Shown in pieces: positions 12,528 to 24,377 of a DNA stretch of 64,000 nt. A program made the translations under genes and the position numbers. Location of the stretch: NCBI RefSeq assembly GCF_001949145.1, contig NW_019091363.1:2452902-2516901 (forward strand), written 5' to 3'. This stretch comes from Acanthaster planci (lineage: Eukaryota; Echinodermata; Asteroidea; Valvatida; Acanthasteridae). The first letter of the stretch is position 1, and every line of letters begins with the position of its first letter. The notes under the pieces are model-generated. The model saw only the letters and a program-made list of their open reading frames with translations. It was not told where the DNA came from and ran no database searches.

Positions 12528-15405
12528 TCTCCTGGTAAATTTGTCCCCCCCCCATGTGTCCCCATGCAACGTCAAAAGTCTGTCACCCAGACCCTGATTT
12601 CGACTGTTTCGCGCAACGTCCATTGACAGCCGCCGTGCTTTTTCTCGAATGCTCGTTCTGTCAAGACACAGCGATTGGATGGGGTGCCATCGATTTTTAA
12701 TGTAGTGGCCGCCACTTATTATCTGGCAGCCGCCACAAAATAAGTAGCAGCCGCTGTTGCCCAACTCCAGATCTGTTAGATCCCAAACTATGAACTCCGT
12801 ACTAGAATCAGTCCATAAGATACTGCGCCCACCCGCACAGATGCTCATTCATACTCCTTGGAGGAGAGAGGCAAGTAGGGAAAATGTAAGAAGGAAGTAG
12901 TAAAACATTACTCTTTCAAATTAATTTTTGAAACAGAACTTTTCTTCGAGGCAGTTTTTTGTGTGGAATACACGTAGAAACTGTAACTCAATTTCAAAAC
13001 AAATTTTTGGCTGCCACTGGTCCGTCTGAAATGCCAATATTCTTCAATTTAAAATCAGACGCGAAATAAATTGGTCAATAGGTTCTAGAAAGGAAACGAC
13101 CGTCAAATAATTTTCAATGATGTGCCAGTTTTATCTGTATCCTGTTTCAATGTGCCTAATGCACGGGGCTTAGACACGTGGGACAAAAACACGATCAAAT
13201 TACCGTTATCACACGGCGTGCAACGAAGCCACTGTCGCTATGAGTGGCAGAAATTTGCAGCCGTTATTAAATTTACCGCGGGCTTTTATTGGGCAGGCGG
13301 AAGTATGGGCATTGGCGCCAGAACTCGATGGACTTTACGGTGGGCACCTGTGTCCAGCCTTGTATGCTTCTTTGAAATCACATTTTGACAAAGTCAACAC
13401 GTTCCTTTAAGCTGGTAAATGAATAAGTATCGACATGTCGCGGCAGCCTGCTTTCAAGGCTGCAACTTATTAATGCCGCATCGATTCAAAGTTTCACTTT
13501 TATGTCAATGTGATATATTTGGTTCCAACTTTCTCTGCTGAGATCGATTTCTGGAATCCACGTATTTGATTATTGCACCGTTGGGGCTTATAGCCTAGTT
13601 CCTTTCCTTCACGAAGAGTGTTCCTCATTTGAGTCGGCAAAATTTCGCATCATATGCACGTCTGGTTTAAATTTGGTTTGAAAGAGGGGCTGTTTGTCTT
13701 CAGCACTTGTAGTATAGTGCCTATAAGTTAGGTTCTGCATTAGTTTCGTGAAATTTACCATTTTGTGAGTCCTTGTACTTTAATTTTTCTCTGGCACCGT
13801 ACTTTGCAAAGTGCGACAGTGATGGAGCACAAGAAAGGTCTACAACACGAAAGCGAAAACATTATATGAAACGATTTTGTGTACAGGTGGGCCTGTGTCA
13901 GTGTAATTATATGGGCTCAATACGCATCATGGAATTCGGATATGCATCTGATAAGTGAAAGTGAGGTATTTCCCTTTTTGAAAAATAGTGTGTCGCACAT
14001 TACATTTTCCTTCATAAAATATTCAGGGTAGTGCGCTTTTCACACACGTTGCCTTCAACGTACAGGAAAAGCCAGTTGTAACAATATTGTTTACGGGATA
14101 AAAGACGGGAAAATGAGATTTTTAACATCCGAAAAAAAGTCATTTGAAGTAACAGCTCCATGGCAACTATAAGCCCGTTAAATCTCTGAGTATGTCTATT
14201 GAAACTTTTGGAACACAACTTTTATGCATGATCGTATTTGTTATGAACTTGTTTCTCCTTAGTTGGGAGCACGTATGTTCACCCCTTCCACTTAGTTTGT
14301 ACGCATGCGCTAAAATTAGGCAAAGTCGTGGCCACTTTCTGTTGCCAGTTAAAATGGCGACGCCGGCAAACAACTTTACCAAAATCTACCTGCGGAGATC
14401 TTCTTCATTGTGTAAAAAAATTGCTGCATTTATACCAGAAAAACAAAATAAGGTTTCAGATTTCATTTTGAAATATGTATCTTGTTAACCATAAGCGCAG
14501 ACATTTCTGAGATAATGGGGTGAAAGATGTCCGTGTACGTTACATTTCCGAATGTAGAAAAAGGTCGATTTAAAATCAAGTTTGAGTTGTTATCCAGTTT
14601 TTCCACAGATGCTGCGTATCTTTGTAATTAAAAGAGTTTCCGAAAAAGGATACCATGTTATGTTTAAGCTACTGCGAATTATCCTTTGTTAGTTCTATCA
14701 ATTTCAACTTTGGCTCCCTGTCGATTGATGGTCGGCCATGATTTATGTGTGCACATGTGCGTCTATCAACGCACGTATATATGCACTACTACGGACAAAT
14801 GATTCTCGTGCAAAATAGTCAATTCACAATAACTTGAATATACTACCGATGTTTTTATCGGGTCTTGATACACACGGCTTTAAAATGGGAAAGCCGTATT
14901 TTCTTTCAAATGCTCTTGTGTCAATTTTTTTCAATCACTTTTCAGAATTTGTTTCGAATTTTGTGCACCTGGGTTCATGATATAGAACGGTGGTAGAATG
15001 TTGTTTAATCAAGTTTAAGTTATCAGGTTATCTCCGTGAATTATATTTGTTGGTATTTCGTTAAAAATAAATTATGGTCTCCATCAACGAAAAGAAGTGT
15101 AGGAACGATGTCCCACGTCGCCTCCCTCGAAAACCACTATAAAGTGATTGAGTGCGCTTGCTCTAACTCTCAACTAACTTGTGCACAGAGGCACGGGAGG
15201 TAACATACGTAAGAGTAAAATTCTTTGTGTGCCATGTATTTCGTTCGCCCATCTCATGCAAATCAGTTATATTCGCTTACAAATCCTTATCAAAACCTGG
15301 AAAGATCAAAATCGCATCCAAAAAGCAATTTAGCCAAACCACTGGGACTTATCAGTCATACTTGCCAACCAACGGTCGAGAATCAATCGTTCTTTTGGTG
15401 GTCGG

Positions 15406-15690
15406 TTGTTTGATGTTGGTTTGGGGCTTGGTTTAGGTTTGGTTTTTGGCACTGGTCTTTCAGCTGGTTTTGAGTGTTGGATGTTGGGTGTTGGAATTCG
15501 GCGTCTTGGGTTTTGGGTACTGGGTTTGGGTATTAGTTTAGATTTGGGGGGTGGATTTAGTTTTATTGTTGGTTTATCGTTTTATTTAGGTTTTGTTTGG
15601 TTTAGGGGTTTTGGTTTTCGTTTTGGGTTCGGGTTCGGTTTTATGCTGTACTGTGCATTTTGTCGTTTTTTATTCATTTCATTACTTTAA
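15406..15690 (+). repeat. G/T-skewed low-complexity tract with a G-quadruplex motif
   Basis: For about 300 bp the + strand is almost only G and T, built from degenerate GGTTT, GGGTTT and TTTAGG units. It contains a full quadruplex motif at 15508-15530, four GGG runs with loops of 4, 4 and 3 bases, and a further GGGGGG run near 15545-15552. The strand happens to be open in one frame (about 95 residues rich in Gly, Leu and Phe, such as GLGLGLVFG), but this follows from the repeat composition and I do not call it a gene. It could be a degenerate interstitial telomere-like tract or a simple-sequence expansion. Confidence 0.7.
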
Positions 15691-15699
15691 GGATTTTGG

Positions 15700-18600
15700 T
15701 CGATAGCAGGAATTTTATTCACCTTCCTTTGGTTTTTGATTCTTGCGTTTACATTCCTGGGTTTAATACGCAGAGTGTATCTCCATAATTAAGCACCAAC
15801 ATCGGTTACACAAAAGTCCCCTTGGAAGACTGGATCATGGGCAAGGCTGAAGGAGGTGAAATGTTTTCGCTAGACCCAGTGAAGAGTTTTGATAACGCAA
15901 CTCAGTTTTGAAAGCCTACATAAGGGAAACCAAAGGCAGTAGGCGGTTGTCATTGTTTTCCTCGCATTAAGAGATAACGTTGACTCAATATGATGTAATT
16001 ATACAAAATATGCCCGAACAGGTAGGGAAAGACAAACATGACAATGAACGATTTTTGTCTGCTCGCATGATATGAAATGTCATTCTGAAGAGTAACGACA
16101 GGTTAGGGTAACGCATAATAATGGGAAGACACTGACCTGTACTACGCTGGACCTTGCATTATTCAAGGCTGTGCGCGTGTGACTGATGGTGTGCCAGATT
16201 GCGCGGCGTGCATAATCAATCTTTAAAAACAGGAACTTTAGGCACTACATGGAAGTACCCGTACAAACAGCCGTGGAGCAGAGGAAATGAGAGGGATTAT
16301 TACAAGCGACACAAACTTGGCATTTATAATCACCTGCCAAGAAAGGACCGCCACAGGAAAGAAATGGCTGCAAATTTCAGAAGGTGTATGCCGGTATGCT
16401 CTGTAATCCTGACTGAGCAGCACTTTTCAAAGCTTTAAAAATGTGACATAAATCAGCCCGCTATAATGAATATAAGGGGTTTATAAAATTACACCTGTAT
16501 CTGGAAAGCTCTGTTTATTACACGTTCAATAAATTACTGCTCTGTAAAATGTAATAATGCAGTATAGGCCTACCCATCTCCTTCCACGTTACCATAGCAA
16601 CTTATTACCGTGCCACGTCCCTGATCGTCAGTACAGTGGTAGCTGTCCTCTCTGCTAAAAAAAGGAAAAATCAGATACGCGAGGCATAACCTCTGGAAAT
16701 GCATTTGTAAGAGGGGACGCATTGGGCGTAGATTTATTGCTCTGTCGGTCAAGACAAACGGCTTTTTTTCAGCTAACTAATCCTGACTCAGCCTGCCAGC
16801 AACTAAAAGAGCTGAATGTCATCTTCTCCCTTGTAAAAACCTTTTGACAATATCTACTTTTACAGTATTACGGACATGCTTATCGGACACGAGTAACACT
16901 GTGAACACCGATACGAGATTGATATCAGTTCTTATACTTACAGATTGGACTGACTTCTTGTATCTTACACTAAAGTATATCAAACTCCAGGACTGAGTGA
17001 ACGATATAAATGCAGATACAGCAGGCACGTATGATACCTGTAAGCTCTGTATAATTTCAAAAATCATGCTTAGCCTACAAGCTAAGTAAAGGTATTACGC
17101 CCCGTACAATTCAGACGTTGAAGAGAACCAAAAAGTCTCAATGACCTCATAAGATCCTCAAGGGGAGTCACAGTTCAGTTTTGATTCAATTGCCTTCAGT
17201 TAATAATGTTCTGGAAAATGTACATTCGGACGAGGTTAGTTTCGTTCAAGTTACCTAGGGGAATATGAATTCCCAGAGCTCTTAAAGTGCCGTGCAAAGC
17301 GAGCACTGTGATTGTGAAAGCGCAAACAAAGGTTGATGGAAGCCTACACTTGCCTGACAGACACGCGAATGAGGTAAATGAAACGGAATGGAACTGATGC
17401 CGAATTTATAAACACGGATGACAACGACTTGACGATTTCTGGATAGAGAACTCAGTGAAGATGTACCAGACAACTTGAATAATTATAAAGAAAAACCACA
17501 CCACAACTATTCTCAGGCTACATTGTTAAACACCAGATATTACCATACGTTAAAGTGCATATATATCTCTGAGGTGAACATGCAACAATACCAACGGAAA
17601 CCATTTTTGGACTGTCTTAACTCACTCAACGTGTGCACGTGTAAATTTCAAGATACTGTACACGAGGATATATGGTTCCCAGCATTCACACCAAGCTGAT
17701 TCAGTTGTCTTTCAAATCGATAAAAATGATTCAGCGAAAATCGGCTGGATAAGGTACAAAGTATATGTACATGTAGAAAATATTTATAGATTTAGAAAGT
17801 GGAAAGCTTTTATATCGATAGGTAACTGATATAAAGATGCTACCAGTATTCTAAGCAACGGCCCTTAGCGACCATGACAGAGTGAAGTAGGTTAAGTCAA
17901 GAAACCCGATAATCAACATCTCGGGCGGGGTTGTCGCGCGCCGTATCACAAAGTTAACCGCAAGTAAAGCCAGCAAAAATCAGTCTGATATTCTGTACTG
18001 AAAAACGAATTCGATTCGTAAATATATTGAAAGGTCTCAAACAGAACAGATGAAACATGGCTTATCAAGAGGTTTCAGATATGTTACAAGTTCAAAATTG
18101 AACACACTAAATTACAATCAAATTACCGACCTACTTTGCATTAATTAGGCAAGGTAAGATTTTAATTATACAGTTCCGTTGGTTGTGGTTTCTTCAAGGG
18201 AGCACTTTCCAGTCAATATTTTTCCTACACTTTTAGTATTTCATTCAAATGAACATGCGTTTTCACGATTCGATTAACTCTTACACTATAGTGCCAGGTG
18301 TGTTATGTCATAACATGCCTTTTTCGTGAATTCGAAAAGCTCCATTCGAAAATTATACACGTTTGTGGTTAAAGACAGGAAATCTGAATAGCGCCGCCAA
18401 AGTATAAGGAAATTAGTCTTGAACTGGAGACGTATTCTTTTAAAAAATAAAGGATTCTAAATCAAAGGTAAGGCATTAGACAGTGAATCCCACCGTGAAA
18501 CAAACAAAAGGTTTCACCGGCTGAAAACCTTTTTAGTCGCTGTTTGCCCGTGCTGAGCGGGGGAGAATCGCTCTGGTGGAAAGAGAAGTCCTCAGTAAAC

Positions 18601-21280
18601 ACGAACAAATTGCCAACACGACGACCTGAGCATACAAACATTAGAGAAAACCTGTTTAGGGCTTGCACGTACATCAATAAACGTCTGTGTATCTTAGAGG
18701 CCCAGTAGATATTAGTAAATAGACTGCACCCGTCGTCTGGTACTACGGTCTCAAATGTAGTTACAGTTTACCATCGGTAAAAGTCAAGGAACATCACTGA
18801 AGACAACACAAAAGACGACCAAGAAATTGGTTCCAAATTTAAATACAGAGAATGCTTAACTTAGTTTCCTGAAAATGTTAACAAAATCAATTTCGACACA
18901 CTGTCAGCAAATTTGTCAGCTAATGGGACATTTTAAAAAAGTATCTGCGGAAAGGCATCTTAGATACAAATTTATTAATGGTTATCCTCGCTGAGAGAAA
19001 AATGCTGGCCTGGATACGCATCTGACAAGATACGCAGGTGTTAACACTGGCTGGTTTGAACTAATCTTTCTCTGGAGTATAGTGTGTCATCCTATCCTGT
19101 CTATCATTAGTGTCTTTTCAGATCGCGAGATATAATTTTTAGGATGACGAGTTCTGCTTTTTCTCATGGTGACACAAGTAACACTAGGCAGACAGTATTC
19201 AGACCTGCATTACCATACTTGCTCGCCTAGCATTGCTCTGAAGAGTTCAAAAAGAAAAAAAAGGTGATCTAGAATTTCATACCAGGACGGACTACCCTGT
19301 CCTAACTGAACAAAATTGCAGGAGTACATTCATCACCCTTGGTATCCAGAGCGTTAAATTCATTAACAGCGAAAATTTCTTAGCAATTTGGAAATTTAGA
19401 GAATTTAAAGACAGAGTAAAGAGGACAAGGAATTTAATTCAATATTGACAGCGGAATAAATCGGAACACCTAGACCTTCTAAAATACTCAATTTCCAATC
19501 ACCGCCAAACAGTGAACAGTACTTTTCAAGTCTTAGGCCCCTATATATATATGCGTGCTGTTTGTGTCAGTTATGAAATACTCAAATCATTCTGATTATG
19601 GGGTTCGTATCAAATTAGGCAATTTTTGAACTCATACTACTTTTCCCAAATTGACAAGCAGATACACGATGTGTATTTTTGGTTATATTTAGTTTGTATA
19701 GTATATTCATGTTTCTTTGTAGCGTTGAATATTTTGCCTCATAAATTTTCAACTTTCCGTCCACAGCCGTCAATAATATTGGTTGGTTATAATTAATTAT
19801 AATAATTTTATGACAAATTCATTTCTGATTGGCATTTTTTTCAACTTTGAAATCGGATTAAACTATTAACTGACTTGAAGTCCATTAATAGTCTTTTTTT
19901 CAATCAAGCTGCAGTCAAAAGCGTCACAATTGAATTCCTGCCTCAGGGGAAAGCTCATGACAATATTGCACGCATATCCCTGTGGGTTGTTCAGTGTTGA
20001 CCTCGGGCGGCCTGATTAACCGATGATATGACACCCCACCTCAACATCGCTTCACTGCTACACAAACATATGATGGTTGGATTGGTGTATGAGATCGGCC
20101 TTAAGAAATGTGCTCCGGATGTTAACGTTTTCAGAAGCCACTGACTTTCTACTGTACTTTTCAATCGTTCAGTAACATCGGTGATAAGCAGCAAGTTCTG
20201 TTTCAATCGAATTGAAAAGAGCGCATGGGTCTGCGTAGTGGTGAATTCTTCATGTACGTGACTGAACAAAACTCCCGTCGGTCCAGTCAAGAAGTCACGT
20301 TCTTCTTATATTCATTTTTATGAAGGTCAATGTGAAGCGCTCCTATGCAACAGAATTCCGTCTGAATAAGCACCTCCCGTCTGCACAGATCGGTTACATG
20401 AAAAAGAAGTGTTGAATTCCAACATTTTGAATGAAGATACAGAGCAATCTTTATTAATCTGTTTCAAAGATTATCTCTTTTCACTGCATGAACACGATAC
20501 TCGACCCTTAATATTGTGTAGGTACACATGAAGAAAAACATGTATTACAAACTGAAAAGTTGTCCCCGTTTTCTGCAGAAGAAAGGGAAACAGTTCTTCT
20601 AAATTGGAAAGATGGACATACCTCTTTCGCATTGAATTCACGCTTTCATTGGAGCTGAGACGACGGAAATGTTTAACAAATACAAGTCCAAGTGTAACCT
20701 AAATGCTTAGGGTCCGACTAAAAGACATGTCTGATGCAGTTAATATCTGGCCATCTGCGCATTTGCCAAATTCGTGGCTGAAGGCGGATACACGGGGCTG
20801 GTTGGTGGCTCATACAACCATTCCTTCGTCTGATCCGTGTTAATTACAGACTTATAAACGCAAAGACCACCAGATTTGCGCGTATAACTGTGATTTTGAA
20901 AAGTATGGGCAAACAATGGGCGGAACGTTGGATGGCAGCGCGTTCAGTACGCATTACGCGCAACGCACTTAGATTGCCTGTATCTGTTTACATGTGCTTC
21001 CAAATACGTTCACCTCTTTTTGCTCTTCGGGGCTATCTATTCTTTTCGCAGGTGCAACCGCATTGTTGTGAATCTCTATGGGCCAGATTAAGTAAAAAAG
21101 GGGTTTTTACCATCCAAAAACTGCTTCATAGAATTTTATGGCTGGAATTCTTCAACTATGCGTAAATTCCCTATACTGAGGGGTGAATTTGCCCGTGGTT
21201 TTGATTTTAGTCCGGCGCCGCGCAGATCACGAAAAACCCCTGTAGTTTTGAATAGCACCTTGGCGGTCTATGCCTTTATA
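15700..21280. other. gene-free or unrecognised
   Basis: AT-rich DNA with scattered short ORFs on both strands and none with protein-like composition plus splice signals. One TAGGCCTA octamer occurs at 16565-16572. Nothing else was recognised. Confidence 0.4.
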
Positions 21281-21285
21281 TGTCT

Positions 21286-21481
21286 GTGGTGTTAATACGG
21301 GCGGTTCACAACAGCGCGCCTCCAAGTTTGCAATGCGTTGATCAATCACAATGCACGAAATCTGTCGACCCTTAAGTTTCCAAACGCGCATTAACGTCGA
21401 CAGATTTTGCGCATTGTGATTGGTCAACGAGTTGCAAACTCTTGGAGGCGCGCTATTGTGAAGCGCCTGTATTATCACATC
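21286..21481. repeat. long inverted repeat, arms about 70-83 bp, 28-bp loop
   Basis: The left arm (core 21300-21368) and right arm (core 21397-21467) are reverse complements over about 70 bp with few mismatches and two small indels. Shared blocks include AGCGCGCCTCCA, ATCACAATG and ATCTGTCGA. Weaker pairing continues about 14 bp outward on each side. Transcribed, this would fold into one long hairpin. The flanks show no clear target duplication and there is no transposase ORF. A fold-back MITE relic is most likely. A long-hairpin small-RNA locus is an alternative. Confidence 0.85.
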
Positions 21482-21782
21482 GTCACTGGCACCACAAATA
21501 ACACTCAGTTGTGCGCGAGGTGATCTCAATTGTGCGCGCATTTTAGATAACAGAGTGATTTTCATTTTTACGAAGTAGTGCCCAGTGCAAGTGCGACACT
21601 TCCAGTGCGCACTAGTTGCAATCTCGCTTTCACAAACTAACACCAATCTTTGTCTTAGTAGTTAAAACGAATTCTAATTAAATTTTGGAGTGAGGTACCA
21701 AGTATATAGTTGGATTCAATGATCGTCAAACCTTTCAAATCATTTTTTCTCTATGCTGAATTACCTTAATATAAGCCTGTGG

Positions 21783-21925
21783 GCTAGTTCATGAAAACGA
21801 AATCAGTCTATTTCGCTTCAGTGTGCGGTATGCGCACGCACTACTGGGTGCTAGTTCGTGAAATCGAAAATTTCGACAGCGCTGTTTTCACGAACTGACG
21901 CACACTTGTACCTAAGTGTTAGTTC
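21783..21925. repeat. cluster of direct and inverted AGTTCGTGAAA-type motifs
   Basis: CTAGTTCATGAAAACGAAA (about 21785) and CTAGTTCGTGAAATCGAAAA (21851) are direct copies. TTTCACGAACT (21886-21896) is the exact inverse of AGTTCGTGAAA (21853-21863), and TTAGTTCGTGA recurs near 21920. Between the inverted arms lie two nested palindromes, CGAAAATTTCG and ACAGCGCTGT. It could be a decayed transposon terminus or a cluster of protein-binding half-sites. Confidence 0.6.
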
Positions 21926-22552
21926 GTGATGTAGGTGACGACATGTCTGAAAAAAGGAATTGAAATCCTTTCCCAATGTATTGTCACAGAATGCTCGTTG
22001 GCAAATACCTGTAGTAGGATAGTAGGCCACCCAGGGGCGTCACAGCGGTAGGCAAGAGGGGTACCTCCTCCCAGTAGAGGTCCATACCCCGTCCCTCCCC
22101 CGTTAGAAAATTTGGAATGTGCAAGGGCAACTTTGCAGAAGTTGTGGGACCTGATGAGTGGCTTAAAATGATTGATATTCTTCAGACTTGAACCGTGATT
22201 CAAAAAGTTCACTCCGTCGAAAGACATCTCTGATCATGTCCTGCACAAGACAAAACGTAAGAATTGTTAAACCCCTTTAGAGAGTTTCACTGCATTCTCT
22301 GTAGCACTGAATCATATAATTATAATTGTATTATTCTGAAATATTAGTCTGTACTATAATTTATTTAGATTTCAAATTATACTTAGCAATACAGACATGA
22401 TCAAGTTAAATATCCTGTTGTCAATAGTTTCGTTATCTGAAATTTAACTTTTTGTATAAGTTCCTCAGTTTCCAGGTATTGTCACAACAAAGCAAAACAA
22501 TGCTCAAGGAGCACTATATATAGTTGAGATGACATCATGCGGGATATTAAAA

Positions 22553-22907
22553 TTAACACCAGTATAGGTGTTGATCCTCGTAATGCCAAATAACAGTGTT
22601 ACCGAACACCAAATTCCTTGCCCAAAATAACAGTCATTTGGGAATTACTTCATTCCTGTTTTTGTTGTTGAAGTCAAACACCAAAAATTGGTGTTATTTA
22701 ACACCAAATGCCAAAACTAAACGCCAATTTAGAATAAATGAATTCCCCCGTGGTGTTAAAATTGAACACTACAACTGGTGAAAAATTCTTTTATTTCTTG
22801 CCTGGTGTTATTTAGCACCAAAAGCGCGCCTTGCCTAAAAGAAACACCAGTAAATAATAAAATTCCACACCATTGATGTTATTTGTTAACACCAGAGTTT
22901 TGCAGTA
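22553..22907. repeat. dense array of GGTGTT/AACACC units, MITE-like family copy B
   Basis: Ten GGTGTT or AACACC hexamers fall in about 340 bp (starting at 22555, 22567, 22605, 22677, 22690, 22700, 22752, 22804, 22843 and 22888). Several are paired head to head, as in AACACCAAAAATTGGTGTT (22677-22695). By base composition well under one would be expected. The right end, CACCAGAGTTTTGCAGTAC, matches the ends of the copies at 5 kb and 47 kb. No left terminus was found. GGTGTTA resembles a T-box protein half-site, but a repeat-family origin explains the array more simply. Confidence 0.6.
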
Positions 22908-23791
22908 CAGAGATAAAAAAGAGGGCAGTTTCCAGAGAGACTTAGAAGGGTCACCCCGAAGAAGCATAACCTTCTGTCATCACATTCAGAAATATCATGT
23001 TTCGGCCCTTGCCGGAATGTACACTTAAAAGAAAAATAAAGTAATAATGTTTCACACTTTCGGCTAATAACAATCGACACTACCCCCAAATACAGCGGTT
23101 TTGCCCCGAGACCAGACCGGTTAAAGAGGAAGACATAGAGTTCGGCACGTTTCCAGTCGTGCCAACGCCTTGTTTTGGTTTCATTAGCAAGAAGTATCAG
23201 TGCAATCAGTGCAAATGTTACTGCAACCCTATCGTGACTAGACTAGACCTCAGAACATCAGGGACATCAGTTCCAAATGCCCATTTAGATGTAGGGCATT
23301 GGGTTCTGCCTACAAGCAAATTCGATATCGGCAACTGTTTGAGCGGACCACTATCCCGGATTAAAAGCGTCCTTTAAACCCGTTTGTAGGTGTTTTTAAT
23401 ATGCTACTGAAACGGTATATTTATAGCAGATGATTATAATTTCTGTATCTGAAGTGACCACTGTACAAGCTTCACATTGAGACGTTGGATTACGGGGGCA
23501 CTGTTGTCAAAACCAGCTTCCACAGTTCCTTTCTGAAGAAATTCATGCATTACCTTCCAAAAAACTGTCAGATTTGATGGTTACGAACATGTTAAGTCAG
23601 CTACTTTTCCCGTGCCTACCCGCACAAGTATAGGCGACATCTTGCATTTTGGCTAGAATGATAATTTAGGCCTGATTGCTTTTTATTTCGGCCTCAGTGA
23701 GTACGCACACTCAGTATGACTTGTGTGTTTTGAAATAGTGAGTGTTGGTTCAGTTTTTCTACCCGTCTGCTCCCTCTCCATCGCCCTACAG

Positions 23792-23964
23792 TGGCCGAGG
23801 CTGCCACCGCTGTGGGACTGGACCTTGATGATGAGGCCTATTTCCCTGGATTGTGCACCGACCTACCTGCCTGGGCGGGGCAGGGATGGTATCGTGTATG
23901 GTATCGAGGTGTTATTTCGCTCTATCACTCAGAGCACGACGTAACCAAACTGAGGCTGGTTTGA
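23792..23964 (+). CDS. possible 3'-terminal exon, unidentified protein
   Basis: A pyrimidine-rich 3' splice site (CTCCATCGCCCTACAG, AG at 23790-23791) opens a 173-nt stretch. Taking an incoming 1-base remainder, it reads VAEAATAVGLDLDDEA, then YFPGLCTDLPAWAGQGWYR, VWYRGVISLY and HSEHDVTKLRLV, with TGA at 23962-23964. The composition is protein-like and more GC-rich than the flanks. Two overlapping AATAAA hexamers follow about 150 bp later. The same frame stays open for about 20 codons to the left, so it could instead be a fragment of a mobile-element protein. No upstream exon was found and I do not recognise the family. Confidence 0.35.
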
Positions 23965-24116
23965 AAAGTAGCCTTTTCCTTTTTATCAATATGTGAGGAA
24001 TTATCACTTTATCCAATGGATTTACAGGGAACAAGACAAACAAGCCAGCATCATGATAAAGTTCTGTCCGCCCTGAATTGAAGTGCCTTGAATTGAAGTT
24101 TCTTCGGGGAAAGGTG

Positions 24117-24126
24117 AATAAATAAA
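24117..24126 (+). promoter_or_regulatory. poly(A) signal, AATAAATAAA
   Basis: Overlapping AATAAA hexamers about 150 bp after the TGA at 23962-23964. They support, but do not prove, a transcript end for the preceding exon candidate. Confidence 0.3.
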
Positions 24127-24170
24127 AATCGTAGCTAACCCCCATAAAATTGAAATGAAAAGTGATCTTG

Positions 24171-24210
24171 TGCCCATAATCTTGAATTTCTGCCCATAAT
24201 CTTGAATTCC
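24171..24210. repeat. 20-bp tandem duplication
   Basis: TGCCCATAATCTTGAATT is repeated back to back (24171-24190 and 24191-24210) with one difference in the last bases. Just upstream, near 24073-24099, TGAATTGAAGT also occurs twice. These are local slippage or duplication events. Confidence 0.8.
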
Positions 24211-24377
24211 CAGTGAAAAAATGGAGGCCAACCTCTTCCCAAGAGTCGACAGGCAGCGCTAATTTTGCAGTGTTTTTTTATAGGTGCATATTTTGTGTAA
24301 TGCAACCTGTATGCGTTGAGTTCGTACCAAAGGACTGTCAATTTCATTTAAAATCACGCCCTCTTTTGTTCCCGCTC

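Larger units (their letters stand above)
5846..15380. other. gene-free or unrecognised, 9.5 kb
   Basis: Contains only short ORFs without splice-framed, protein-like exons. Small features inside are a hairpin at 8036-8078, homopolymer C runs near 6640 and 10020, and a palindrome at 12500-12527. It may be intergenic or part of long introns of the unidentified flanking genes. Confidence 0.4.

Noticed and set aside
15406-15690. 95-codon Gly/Leu/Phe-rich ORF as a silk- or membrane-like protein
   Set aside because: The frame is a by-product of the G/T repeat and no splice or start context supports it.
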